Shown here piece after piece: positions 8,525-16,387 of a DNA stretch of 64,000 bases (positions within the stretch are counted from its first letter, which is position 1; the number at the start of each line of letters is the position of its first letter). The position numbers and the translations under genes are program-made. The stretch lies in the NCBI RefSeq assembly GCF_000244915.1, contig NZ_CM001442.1, positions 5,084,001 to 5,148,000 of the forward strand. Direction: 5' to 3'. The notes under the pieces were generated by a model. That model ran no database searches. It was not told the origin of the DNA and worked only from the letters and a program-made list of their open reading frames with translations. This DNA comes from Bradyrhizobium sp. WSM471. GTDB taxonomy: Bacteria > Pseudomonadota > Alphaproteobacteria > Rhizobiales > Xanthobacteraceae.

Positions 8525-9223
8525 ATGAAATCAGGTCCCGACATCGCCATGATCGCCTCGCTCGTCGGCGATCCCGCACGCGCCAATATGCTCACGGCGC
8601 TGATGAACGGCCGCGCGCTCACCGCGAGCGAGCTGGCGCAGGAGGCCGGCATCACACCGCAGACCGCAAGCTCGCATCTTTCCAAGCTCGAGGCCGGTGG
8701 CCTGATCGAACCGGAGAAGCAGGGCCGCCACCGCTACTACCGTCTCACCGACGACGACGTCGCCGGTGTGCTGGAGGGCCTTGCGGGCCTCGCCGCGCGG
8801 ACCGGCCATATGCGCGTGCGCACCGGGCCGAAGGATCCGGCGCTGCGGCGTGCGCGGATCTGCTACGACCATCTCGCCGGCGATCTCGGCGTGCAGATGC
8901 TCGACACCCTGCGTGCGAAAAACCTGGTCAGGCAGAAGAAGCAGGAGATCGAGCTGACGGCGGAGGGCGAGCGCTTCCTGGCGAAGCATTTGCAGATCTC
9001 GCCCGACATGCTCACCCATCCGCGCCGGCCGGTCTGCAAGGCCTGCCTCGACTGGAGCGAGCGGCGCCACCATCTCGCCGGCACGCTGGGCGCCGCCATG
9101 ATGCAGCGTTTCGCCGAGCTGAAATGGGCCGCCCGCGACGCCACGCCCGGCAGCCGCGTGGTGAATTTCACCCGCACCGGCGAGAAGCAGTTTGCCGCGT
9201 TGTTCGGTGATGGGCGGGAATAG
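8525..9223 (+). CDS. ArsR/SmtB-type winged-helix regulator with extended C-terminus
   Basis: A 232-residue protein, about twice the usual ArsR length. Residues 5-95 form the winged helix (LTASELAQEAGITPQTASSH recognition region, then the wing QGRHRYYRL). The remaining 140 residues hold Cys113 and a C171-x2-C174 pair in RPVCKACLDWSERRHHLAG, a conserved signature of this long subfamily. The cysteines could sense metal or redox, but this is inference. It is divergent from the NIPSNAP/ABM/PEP-mutase group, which it may control. Confidence 0.85.
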   Translation: MKSGPDIAMIASLVGDPARANMLTALMNGRALTASELAQEAGITPQTASSHLSKLEAGGLIEPEKQGRHRYYRLTDDDVAGVLEGLAGLAARTGHMRVRTGPKDPALRRARICYDHLAGDLGVQMLDTLRAKNLVRQKKQEIELTAEGERFLAKHLQISPDMLTHPRRPVCKACLDWSERRHHLAGTLGAAMMQRFAELKWAARDATPGSRVVNFTRTGEKQFAALFGDGRE

Positions 9224-9255
9224 ACACAACTCCGTGTGAACGACGTCTCTCGTCG

Positions 9256-9279
9256 CGGCCGGGCTTGACCCGCGGCCGT
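9256..9279. repeat. Single half-palindrome with CTTGA loop
   Basis: GGCCGGG-CTTGA-CCCGCGGCC forms a hairpin with a small bulge. It matches one arm of the paired element at 20621-20731, which uses the same CTTGA loop, so it looks like a solo half copy. It lies upstream of the alpha/beta hydrolase. Confidence 0.55.
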
Positions 9280-9306
9280 CCACGTCATTATGCGAACCAT
9301 CGTTCC

Positions 9307-10335
9307 ATGACCCTCAGAGACTTCATGAACCGCTTCGCTTGGGCCGCGCTCGTCGCCGCCCTCATCGCCTCTCCGCTCACCTCCACGCGCGCCGCCGACG
9401 CCGCCCCGCGCGAACCTTACGGCATCGCGCTCGAAGGCTTTGCCTATCCTTACCCCGTGCACCTGCTGCCTGTTGTCAATGACGGCGAGCAGCTCAGCAT
9501 GGCCTATATGGACGTGTCGCCTGCGCAGCCCAACGGCCGCGCCGTCGTGCTGCTGCACGGGCGCAACTTCCCGTCGAGCTACTGGGCGCCTGTTATCAAG
9601 ATGCTGAGCGAGGCCGGCTTCCGCGTCGTGGTGCCGGACCAGATCGGCTTCGGCAAATCCTCCAAGCCGACGGGCGAGCTGCATTTCGACAATCTGGCGC
9701 GCAACACCATCGCGCTGCTCGATCATCTGAAGATCGACAAGGCCGAGATCATCGCCCATTCGCTCGGCGGCATGCTGGGCGTCCGCATCGCCCGCGCCTT
9801 TCCCGACCGCGTCGCGCACCTTGTTCTGACGGCCCCGATCGGGCTGGAAGATTACCGCCTGTATGTGCCGCCGACGCCGACCGAAAAGATCATCGAGACC
9901 GAGGACAAGCTCACGGCCGACGGCTATCGCAAGCAGCTCCAGACCAATTACGCGATCAAGCTGCCGGCTGAGGCGATCACGCCGTTCATCGACGCCCGCT
10001 TCAACATCAAGGGCAGCCCGGATTATCCGCGCTGGCTGCGCGCCTTCGTCAGCTCGGGCCAGATGATCTATCGTGAGCCGGTGGCGCACGAGATCGCACT
10101 GATCACCGAGCCGACGCTGTTCATCATGGGCGCCGACGACCACAACGCACCGGGCCGACTGAGCGCGCCGGAGGCGCTGCGCGCGAAAATGGGCGAGAAC
10201 GCCGAGCTGGCGAAGGCACTCGCCGCGAAGATGCCGAATGCGCGCGCCGAGGTGATCCCGGACACCGGCCATCTCGTCTTCCTGGAGGCGCCTGAGAAGT
10301 ACAACGAGCTGGTCCTGAACTTTCTCGGCCGCTAG
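9307..10335 (+). CDS. Exported alpha/beta hydrolase
   Basis: About 342 residues. A signal peptide (hydrophobic 11-21, cleavage near STRAADA) puts it in the periplasm. The hydrolase fold shows the oxyanion HGRNFPSSYW at 84-93, the nucleophile elbow AHSLGG with Ser152, an Asp in MGADDHN and the His in DTGHLVF near the C-terminus. The substrate is unknown; an esterase or epoxide/haloalkane-type hydrolase is possible. Start choice is uncertain: ATG at 9307 or at 9325 (AGAGA nearby) both keep the signal peptide. An upstream TTG at 9265 lies inside a repeat and is unlikely. Confidence 0.85.
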   Translation: MTLRDFMNRFAWAALVAALIASPLTSTRAADAAPREPYGIALEGFAYPYPVHLLPVVNDGEQLSMAYMDVSPAQPNGRAVVLLHGRNFPSSYWAPVIKMLSEAGFRVVVPDQIGFGKSSKPTGELHFDNLARNTIALLDHLKIDKAEIIAHSLGGMLGVRIARAFPDRVAHLVLTAPIGLEDYRLYVPPTPTEKIIETEDKLTADGYRKQLQTNYAIKLPAEAITPFIDARFNIKGSPDYPRWLRAFVSSGQMIYREPVAHEIALITEPTLFIMGADDHNAPGRLSAPEALRAKMGENAELAKALAAKMPNARAEVIPDTGHLVFLEAPEKYNELVLNFLGR

Positions 10336-10524
10336 CGACATTGCTGTCGTCCGGAGCCGCGTGCGGGGAATGTTCATGCCGCATTCAGGTCATGATTGGC
10401 AGATTTGGCTCGCGTCGTGTCGGCATGTTGCGATTTTAACGTGTCGAATCGTGTCTTTTGATTCATGGTGCGCCGAAAGTGCCAAGCCCTATAGAACCTG
10501 CCCCAAGACGAGAAGGAAGATCAA

Positions 10525-10776
10525 ATGAAATACCTGTTTGCCGCCGTGATGCTCGCCAGCGCGGTCGTTGGTTTCAGCGAGGCGGCCAGCGCCGCCGGCG
10601 GTTGCGGCCCCGGCTGGTATCGCGGCGCCTATGGCGGCTGCCGCCCGATGCGCGGTCCGGTCGTTGTCCGCCCGGGTCCGATCGTGGTTGCGCCGGCCCC
10701 TGTCGTGGTCGTGCCGCGCGCGCGCGTGTGCCCCTACGGCTTCCGCTGGTACGCCGGCCGCTGCCGTCCGTTCTGA
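10525..10776 (+). CDS. Small exported Cys/Gly-rich protein, GCG_CRPN type
   Basis: An 83-residue product with a signal peptide (1-23, ending EAASA). It then has GGCGPGWYRGAYGGCRPM, the signature of the GCG_CRPN family of small exported proteins, followed by a Val/Pro repeat stretch (PVVVRPGPIVVAPAPVVVV) and a terminal CPYGFRWYAGRCRPF. Four mature-region cysteines could form two disulfides. The family is frequent in Bradyrhizobium and of unknown function. AAGGAAG precedes the ATG, and a strong terminator follows. Confidence 0.85.
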   Translation: MKYLFAAVMLASAVVGFSEAASAAGGCGPGWYRGAYGGCRPMRGPVVVRPGPIVVAPAPVVVVPRARVCPYGFRWYAGRCRPF

Positions 10777-10795
10777 TCTCGTTTTTTGCATAGCT

Positions 10796-10836
10796 AAATG
10801 GCCGCGCGGCGAAAGCCTGCGCGGCCATTTATTTTG
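10796..10836 (+). terminator. Rho-independent terminator of the GCG_CRPN gene
   Basis: A 12-bp stem, AAATGGCCGCGC (10796-10807) with GCGCGGCCATTT (10819-10830), is followed by ATTTTGG. It lies 20 bases after the stop codon at 10776. Confidence 0.85.
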
Positions 10837-10871
10837 GACGTTTGACGTCGCACCGGGATGTTTCGAATCAA

Positions 10872-10899
10872 AACGGGGACCGCGATCGCGGTCCCCGTT
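10872..10899 (-). terminator. Perfect palindrome terminating the minus-strand Tat gene
   Basis: AACGGGGACCGCGA and TCGCGGTCCCCGTT form a 14-bp perfect palindrome. On the minus strand it is followed by TTGATTCG, so with the palindrome's own final TT a T-run follows the stem, as expected of an intrinsic terminator for the gene ending at 10921. Confidence 0.75.
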
Positions 10900-10920
10900 C
10901 AAGCCTGGCTTGCGCGAAGC

Positions 10921-11220
10921 TTACCAATGGCGGCGGTGCCATCGCCGGCGATGCCAGCCCCAGTGACGGCGGCGCCAACCCCAATGACGGTGACGCCAGC
11001 CCCAATGGTGGTGGTGGCCGTGCCAGTGCACCTGCTCCGGCTTCAACTGCGCGGCTTCATCGCTGCTGGTGACCGCGGGATGAGCGTCGGGATTGCCTTG
11101 CAGCGTGCTGGGGTCACCGAGCGGCTGCGGCGCCAGCGGCGCAGCCTTTGCGGCGGCCGTGAACGCGGCAGCTCCGGCCGCGACACCGATTGCAAATTTC
11201 AAAAAATTCCGGCGCTCCAT
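10921..11220 (-). CDS. Tat-exported small protein with His/Trp/Arg-rich tail
   Basis: A 99-residue product. It begins with a twin-arginine signal (ERRNFLKFA, then a hydrophobic Ala-rich stretch to AKA at about 27), so it is exported folded. Residues 28-63 are ordinary. From residue 64 to the end the chain is made of HWGWRRRHWGW-type repeats with a run of four His. Such a tail could bind metal, heme or anionic polymers, but no function is established. A GGAAAG site precedes the ATG. Terminator on its 3' side. Confidence 0.75.
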   Translation of the reverse strand: MERRNFLKFAIGVAAGAAAFTAAAKAAPLAPQPLGDPSTLQGNPDAHPAVTSSDEAAQLKPEQVHWHGHHHHWGWRHRHWGWRRRHWGWHRRRWHRRHW

Positions 11221-11356
11221 GACTTCTTTCCTCTTGGATGGTCGTGCCAGTGATGCAGAGGAAGTGTCGCGGTGACGACATGAACCGAAGCTGAATCGCG
11301 CGTTCAGCTTCGTTGCGCAGGTGACAGGAGGATTCGCAGCGCCGTAGCCCGGTGCT

Positions 11357-11671
11357 CTATTTGCCGAACTCCTGCGCCAGCACCAGCAACTCGCGCGTGC
11401 GCGTCACGTCGGGCCAATCGCGGTTGAAATCGGCCACCAACTGCGTCAGCGCATCGCCCTTCAGCATGGCCTGCAGCGCAGCCTCGCTCTCGAACTGATA
11501 CATCGCCTGATGCAGTGACGGATCGTCGAGGCTCCAGAACCGCCAGGCCTTAGCTACACCGAATACCTTCACCGCGTCGGGCAGATGTTCCGTCTCGTAC
11601 CATCTATCGAAGGCGGCGCGCTTGCCCGCATCGGTGACGACGGCGCGGACGACGAAGAAGGCTGACGGCAT
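11357..11671 (-). CDS. Small dimeric alpha/beta-barrel protein, function unknown
   Basis: A 104-residue protein resembling ABM/EthD-type dimeric barrels: strand SAFFVVRAVVTD, helix RAAFDRWYETEHLPDAV, strand KAWRFWSLDDP. The RWYETEHLPD pattern is typical of these small enzymes. The start at 11671 is set by AGGAGG eight bases ahead; the open frame extends further without a site. It is divergent from the GST gene across 127 bases that must carry both promoters. Confidence 0.78.
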   Translation of the reverse strand: MPSAFFVVRAVVTDAGKRAAFDRWYETEHLPDAVKVFGVAKAWRFWSLDDPSLHQAMYQFESEAALQAMLKGDALTQLVADFNRDWPDVTRTRELLVLAQEFGK

Positions 11672-11798
11672 CGGATTTCCTCCTGTTGTTTGGGGTGAGA
11701 CTAGCCGGTTACGTCGGCGACGACAAAAAGAGTTGGCAGCGGTGTCGGACCGCGCGCCCCTCGTCCGTCCTATGCGCAAGAAAGCACGGAGACGACCT

Positions 11799-12446
11799 AT
11801 GGCCGACCTCACCCTGACCACCTTCAACTGGGTTCCCGAACTCCCGCGCGGCTTTGTGCGCGACCTTCGCGTACGCTGGGCCCTTGAGGAGGCGGCGCTC
11901 CCCTACCGCGTCGCAAGCGTGCCGTTCGACGGCCGCGGCGCCGCGCATCTCGCGCACCAGCCGTTCGGCCAGGTACCATGGCTGACTGACGGCGACATCT
12001 CCATTTTCGAGAGCGGTGCGATTCTGCAGCATCTTGGCGAACTCAGCGCGAAGCTGATGCCGACTGATCCGCACGGCCGTGTTGAGGCAAAAGAATGGAT
12101 ATTCGCCGCGCTCAATTCCGTGGAGATGGCGAGCCTGCCCTGGGCGCTTTTCAGGTTCACCGGGAATGCCGACGGCTCACCGGCCGTGAAGTTTTTCGAC
12201 GACTTCCTTGAGCTCCGCCTCAAGCACATGGAGCCGGTGCTGGCGGCGCGCGAATGGCTGGCGGGCTCCTTCTCCGTCGCCGACATCCTGATGTCAGACG
12301 TGCTGCGCCTCGTCGATCATTTTGACGGGCTCACGGAACATCCGGCCTGCCGCGCCTACCTCGCGCGCGCCACCGCCCGCCCGGCCTTCGCCAAGGCCCA
12401 CGCCGACCAGATGGCGCATTTCGCGGCGGCGGACGCGACCCGCTGA
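11799..12446 (+). CDS. Glutathione S-transferase family protein
   Basis: A 215-residue GST-like protein. The thioredoxin-like N-domain has the glutathione-binding turn FGQVPWLTDGDISIFESGAI, where VPW and the ESGAI (ES-type) element contact glutathione. The all-alpha C-domain includes EWLAGSFSVADILMSDV, the usual N-capping box region. The start at 11799 has GGAG at a good distance. The substrate class cannot be told. Confidence 0.88.
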   Translation: MADLTLTTFNWVPELPRGFVRDLRVRWALEEAALPYRVASVPFDGRGAAHLAHQPFGQVPWLTDGDISIFESGAILQHLGELSAKLMPTDPHGRVEAKEWIFAALNSVEMASLPWALFRFTGNADGSPAVKFFDDFLELRLKHMEPVLAAREWLAGSFSVADILMSDVLRLVDHFDGLTEHPACRAYLARATARPAFAKAHADQMAHFAAADATR

Positions 12447-12536
12447 CGCGGCGTGGGGTGTGATGTGCCTCACATAATGAATCCGGCGATGCCCGTAGGG
12501 TTACGGCCATCAAATCAACCCTGCGGAAGGTGACAC

Positions 12537-12689
12537 ATGGCCCGCATCGCATTTCTCAGAGACCAGCTTGCCCGCGCCGAAAGACTGGCAAAGGCGATCC
12601 TCGACCGGCAAACCGCGGAGCAGCTTCAGGCGTTCGCAGCCGAATGCCGCGAGGAGCTGCAGGTACTGACGCGCAGGGTTGCGGCGTGA
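12537..12689 (+). CDS. Small hypothetical protein, 50 residues, all-helical
   Basis: ATG at 12537 follows GGAAGG by six bases. It encodes MARIAFLRDQLARAERLAKA... ending LTRRVAA, then TGA. The sequence is amphipathic with Leu/Ala heptads and balanced Arg/Glu, as in a short coiled coil. Codon use is like that of the neighbours. No function is known to me. It ends 25 bases before the stop of the convergent gene at 12715. Confidence 0.65.
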   Translation: MARIAFLRDQLARAERLAKAILDRQTAEQLQAFAAECREELQVLTRRVAA

Positions 12690-12714
12690 CGTTCGTACCC
12701 CGCAAGCCGCCGCG

Positions 12715-13080
12715 TCACACCAGCTTCATCGGCGTATCGGCGACCACGCGAAGGTCGATGCGGCTGATCAATTGAGACCGAAGCGCCTCCGCATCGGCGA
12801 TCGCGCTCTCCGTCTGCCGCAACGTGCTGACGTTCGAGCCAAGCGAGACGATGCCGCCGAGCATCAGAGCGATCGATCCGAGCGCAGCGGTCTGACCCAT
12901 CCCGAATAAACCGAGGATCGTGATCAGCAACAGCGCAGCACCGCCACCGATCGCGAGCTTGGATGCCAGGATGTACTTTCGGCACCGCTCAGCGATCTCG
13001 GCGAGGCGCTCGATCCGCGCTTCGATGTCTGAAATCTCGTCGGTCGAATCGTCTTCGGTCATTGGATTCGGATAGAGCAT
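12715..13080 (-). CDS. Hypothetical two-helix membrane protein
   Basis: The 121-residue frame has an acidic, charged helix (about 10-36), two adjacent hydrophobic segments (KLAIGGGAALLLITILGLF and then ALGSIALMLGGIVSLG) and a C-terminal amphipathic helix. It is probably an inner-membrane hairpin with cytoplasmic ends. Neither the ATG at 13080 nor the in-frame ATG at 13062 (starting MTEDDST) has a good Shine-Dalgarno; the second gives 115 residues. Function unknown. Confidence 0.65.
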   Translation of the reverse strand: MLYPNPMTEDDSTDEISDIEARIERLAEIAERCRKYILASKLAIGGGAALLLITILGLFGMGQTAALGSIALMLGGIVSLGSNVSTLRQTESAIADAEALRSQLISRIDLRVVADTPMKLV

Positions 13081-13101
13081 GCCAACTCAGAAACAGAATC
13101 G

Positions 13102-13175
13102 GTAGCCCGCATGAGCGAAGCGACATGCGGGACTTGGATAGAAAACCCGGATGTCGCTACGCTCATCCGGGCTAC
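13102..13175. repeat. Paired-hairpin palindrome with compensatory change
   Basis: GTAG...CTAC ends enclose two hairpins: CCCGCATG/CATGCGGG (13106-13131) and CCCGGATG/CATCCGGG (13146-13171). The loops AGCGAAGCGA and TCGCTACGCT are near reverse complements. The fifth stem pair is C-G in one half and G-C in the other, a compensated change. The element lies between two minus-strand genes. Confidence 0.85.
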
Positions 13176-13181
13176 ACGTCT

Positions 13182-14714
13182 TCACAACGGCAAATTGTCG
13201 TGCTTCTTCGCCGGCGTTTCCACCTTCTTGTCCTTGAGCATCGACAGCGCCCGCGCGATCCGCTTGCGGGTCGAGTGCGGCATGATGACGTCGTCGATGT
13301 AGCCGCGCTCGGCGGCGATGAAGGGGGAGAGGAAGCGGTCTTCGTATTCCTTGGTGCGCGCGGCAATCTTGTCGGGGTCGCCGATGTCGGCGCGGAAGAT
13401 GATCTCGACGGCGCCCTTGGCGCCCATCACCGCGATCTGGGCGGTCGGCCAGGCGTAGTTCATGTCGGCGCCGATCTCCTTGGAGGCCATGACGTCGAAG
13501 GCGCCGCCATAGGCCTTGCGGGTGATGATGGTGACCAGCGGCACGGTGCACTGCGAGTACGCAAACAGCAGCTTGGCGCCGTGCTTGATCAGGCCGCCAT
13601 ATTCCTGCGCGGTGCCGGGCAGGAAGCCCGGCACGTCGACGAAGGTGACGATCGGGATGTTGAAGGCATCACAGAAACGAACGAAGCGCGCCGCCTTGCG
13701 TGAGGCGTCGGAGTCGAGCACGCCGGCCAGCACCATCGGCTGGTTGGCGACGAAGCCCACGGTGCGGCCGGCGATGCGGCCGAATCCGGTGACGATGTTC
13801 TTGGCAAAAGCGTCCGCGATCTCGAAGAAGTCGCCCTCGTCCACGACCTTCAGGATCAGCTCCTTCATGTCGTAGGGCTTGTTTGGATTGTCGGGGATCA
13901 GGGTGTCGAGCGACATGTCGACCCTCCCGATGTCGTCGAAGCTAGGCCATTCCGGCACGCCGTCGCTGTTGTTGGACGGCAGGAAGTCGATCAGGCGCCG
14001 CATCTGCAAGAGCGTCTCGACGTCGTTCTCGAAGGCGCCATCGGCGATCGAGGAGCGCGTGGCGTGCACCGAGGCGCCGCCGAGTTCTTCCGCCGTGACG
14101 ACCTCGTTGGTGACGGTCTTCACCACGTCGGGGCCGGTGACGAACATGTAACTGGTGTTCTTCACCATGAAGATGAAGTCGGTCATCGCGGGCGAATAGA
14201 CGTCGCCGCCGGCGCAGGGGCCCATGATGACGGAGATCTGCGGGATCACGCCGGAGGCGAGCACGTTGCGGCGGAACACGTAGGAATAGCCGGCGAGCGC
14301 TGCGACGCCCTCCTGGATGCGGGCGCCGCCCGCGTCATAGAGGCCGATGATGGGCGCACGCGCCTTCATCGCCATGTCCTGGAGCTTTGTAATTTTCAGC
14401 GCGTGCGTTTCCGAGAGCGAGCCGCCGAACACGGTGAAGTCCTTGGCGAAGACAAACGTCTTGCGGCCGTTGACGGTGCCCCAGCCGGTGACGACGCCGT
14501 CGCCGGGCACCTTGTTCTTCTCCATGCCGAACTCGGTGGAGCGGTGCTCGACGAACATGTCGAATTCCTCGAACGATCCCTTGTCGAGCAAGAGCTCGAT
14601 GCGCTCACGTGCGGTCAGCTTGCCGCGGGCGTGTTGCGCCTCGATGCGCTTCTCCCCGCCGCCGAGCTTTGCGCCGGCGCGACGGTCTTCAAGGGCGTCC
14701 AGGATATTCTTCAT
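13182..14714 (-). CDS. pccB: Acyl-CoA (propionyl-CoA) carboxylase beta subunit
   Basis: A 510-residue carboxyltransferase of the PccB/MccB type. It moves CO2 from biotin on the alpha subunit to propionyl-CoA, giving methylmalonyl-CoA. Two crotonase-like halves are visible, with oxyanion-forming motifs [13 protein letters not shown] and [13 protein letters not shown] in the first half, and [12 protein letters not shown] with [10 protein letters not shown] in the second. Length matches the family. GGGAG precedes the ATG. The biotin-carrying alpha subunit is not in the window. Specificity for propionyl-CoA is inferred from overall similarity. Confidence 0.92.
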   Translation of the reverse strand: MKNILDALEDRRAGAKLGGGEKRIEAQHARGKLTARERIELLLDKGSFEEFDMFVEHRSTEFGMEKNKVPGDGVVTGWGTVNGRKTFVFAKDFTVFGGSLSETHALKITKLQDMAMKARAPIIGLYDAGGARIQEGVAALAGYSYVFRRNVLASGVIPQISVIMGPCAGGDVYSPAMTDFIFMVKNTSYMFVTGPDVVKTVTNEVVTAEELGGASVHATRSSIADGAFENDVETLLQMRRLIDFLPSNNSDGVPEWPSFDDIGRVDMSLDTLIPDNPNKPYDMKELILKVVDEGDFFEIADAFAKNIVTGFGRIAGRTVGFVANQPMVLAGVLDSDASRKAARFVRFCDAFNIPIVTFVDVPGFLPGTAQEYGGLIKHGAKLLFAYSQCTVPLVTIITRKAYGGAFDVMASKEIGADMNYAWPTAQIAVMGAKGAVEIIFRADIGDPDKIAARTKEYEDRFLSPFIAAERGYIDDVIMPHSTRKRIARALSMLKDKKVETPAKKHDNLPL

Positions 14715-14863
14715 TTGCTCCCGCCAGTTCTTAGCCTAAATGCGATTGCCGGGGGTTCTAACACGGCATTTTGCAGGCCGGGAAGCGGCTTTCGGCCCCG
14801 CAGGGCTGCCTTGTCGCAGCGGGAAAGCGCAAGGAATTTCAAAGTTTTGCCTGGGAGACGACC

Positions 14864-15268
14864 ATGACCGAAGGAACGGCCGAGACCGGCGCGGCGACGG
14901 GCGGCGTCAACATCCTGCTGCGGCTGGAAGGATTGACCCTGTTCGTGGGCATGGTGATGCTCTACTGGGCCTGGGACGGCTCATGGCTCGTGTTCGCCCT
15001 GCTGTTCTTCGTCCCCGATCTGAGCTTCCTGGCATATCTGTCGGACGCCAAATTCGGCGCGCTGGTCTACAACGCCGCGCACAGCTACATGGCACCGGTC
15101 GCGCTGCTGACCGTCGGTTTCGGCCTTGCCTCGCCGCTCACCCTGTCCATCGCCTTGATCTGGCTCGCCCATATCGGCCTCGACCGGGCGCTCGGCTATG
15201 GCCTGAAATATTCGGCCGGGTTCGGCTTCACCCATCTCGGCCGGATCGGCCGGCGGAAGACCGGCTGA
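14864..15268 (+). CDS. DUF4260 family membrane protein
   Basis: A 134-residue, strongly hydrophobic protein with about four membrane segments. It carries the DUF4260 signature: LRLEGLTLFVGMVMLYW, then FFVPDLSFLAYL, YNAAHSYMAPVAL and the terminal IWLAHIGLDRALGYGLKY followed by THLGRIG. Function unknown. GGGAG seven bases ahead fixes the ATG at 14864; longer open frames upstream are not supported. Confidence 0.88.
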   Translation: MTEGTAETGAATGGVNILLRLEGLTLFVGMVMLYWAWDGSWLVFALLFFVPDLSFLAYLSDAKFGALVYNAAHSYMAPVALLTVGFGLASPLTLSIALIWLAHIGLDRALGYGLKYSAGFGFTHLGRIGRRKTG

Positions 15269-15408
15269 CGCAGTTGCAAATCCGGCCCCGCCCGGTTGAC
15301 CGGGCGCGGCGATTCAGGCTTGCTCAAGGCTTACGATCAGGCGCCGAATGTTGCGTGAGCTCAGTCGGTACGGCGGCGGTCATCATTTCCGGCTGCAAGC
15401 ATCACCCC

Positions 15409-16002
15409 ATGTCCGCGACGGTCGTTCCCCTGCCGCCGAACTCGTCGTCCGAAACCACCGACTTCCTGCGGCGCATGGCCAGCATGGTGTCGGGGCGGAA
15501 CGGCGAAATGTTGCTGCGCGCGGCCGCGCTGATCGAGTCGCTGACGCAGCGGGCGATGTCGGCGGAACGCCTCTATCATCGGGAGCACGAAGAGAACACG
15601 CGCAACAGCGAATTGCGCGAGGCCGGTGAGATGGCGTCCGATGCCATGGTCAAGCAAATTGACGCGCTGCGCAGCCAGCTTGCCGAGGTCACCGCGGCCG
15701 CGGCGGCCGAACGCACGGCATTCGACGCCGAGCGCGGCAAGCTGCTCGGCCTGATGCAGCACGCCGAGAGCCATATCGGCCAGCTCACAAGCGAGCTGGA
15801 AACGCTGCACGCCTCGGTCGACAGCTTCAACGAGACCGCAATCTCGGTGCCGATCGAGGTGCTGCGGCTGGCGCGCACCCAGTTCGATGTCCTCTCCGCC
15901 GGCTTTGCCCGCAAGGGCGACGTGATCTCGCAGGCGATGAGCGAGATTGGCGGTTTTGCGATCGACCAGGCGCTGACGGTTAAGAAGGCCGATCCCGCCT
16001 GA
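15409..16002 (+). CDS. Coiled-coil protein of unknown function
   Basis: A 197-residue product, largely helical. Residues about 55-145 are rich in Glu/Ala/Arg/Leu (LRSQLAEVTAAAAAERTAFD, QLTSELETLHASVDS) and predict a coiled coil; the last 50 residues look globular. Shape and composition resemble small cytoskeleton- or division-associated helical proteins, but I recognise no family. The ATG at 15409 has no strong Shine-Dalgarno, and the frame is open further upstream, so the start may be off. Confidence 0.65.
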   Translation: MSATVVPLPPNSSSETTDFLRRMASMVSGRNGEMLLRAAALIESLTQRAMSAERLYHREHEENTRNSELREAGEMASDAMVKQIDALRSQLAEVTAAAAAERTAFDAERGKLLGLMQHAESHIGQLTSELETLHASVDSFNETAISVPIEVLRLARTQFDVLSAGFARKGDVISQAMSEIGGFAIDQALTVKKADPA

Positions 16003-16203
16003 GACGAGCGCAATCACATTCACGATTTGGCGTCATGCCCGAGCTCGTGCCGCGGCGCGGTGTCCGCGGGCGCGCAGACGGTGCGCAACTGCCAGATCAA
16101 GGAAGGCGACGGCGGCGTGCTGATGAACAGCGATACGAAAGCGCCGTTCACCTACAAGGATTCCTGCGTCGAGATCGTGGCGAGCTCTGTGACGAAGTCG
16201 TAG
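16003..16203 (+). pseudogene. 3' remnant of a small Cys-containing protein gene
   Basis: In the frame that continues past the stop at 16000-16002, 66 codons read through to TAG at 16201. The later part (VRNCQIKEGDGGVLMNSDTK, then a Cys-Val-Glu-Ile end) looks like real protein. There is no convincing start, ribosome-binding site or signal peptide. The end runs into the facing remnant at about 16190. I take it as a decayed gene end; a tiny intact gene from GTG 16060 is less likely. Confidence 0.35.
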
Positions 16204-16326
16204 ACCACCGCCTCGTCGTCGGTCATCTTCGCAGGCGCTTATTTGACAATGTCGGACGATAAGCCTGCCTTCGCCGCCCGCGGCGGCAAGCGTGAGCGAC
16301 GACGGCCAGAGTGGCGTTGAGTTCAT
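16183..16326 (-). pseudogene. Remnant of a carboxymuconolactone decarboxylase family gene
   Basis: Reading minus from about 16270, the frame gives KAGLSSDIVK, a TAA stop, then APAKMTDDEAVVYDFVTEL before losing similarity and stopping. GLSxDIVxAI...LTDDEAVVYDFVTEL is the central signature of the CMD-family proteins. The in-frame stop and the loss of both ends show a dead gene. A good ribosome-binding site (GGGAGGGACAGC) still precedes ATG 16326, but the frame from it does not keep the family sequence. It meets the plus-strand remnant at about 16190. Confidence 0.55.
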
Positions 16327-16387
16327 GCTGTCCCTCCCGGTTTTCTTGACCGGGGGATGCTAGTCGAGCAGCGCGAGCGCGGTAGCG

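Noticed and set aside
16033..16326. 97-codon minus-strand frame with a good ribosome-binding site
   Set aside because: The frame from ATG 16326 does not match the carboxymuconolactone decarboxylase sequence that lies in another frame of the same DNA; it reads through a decayed gene.
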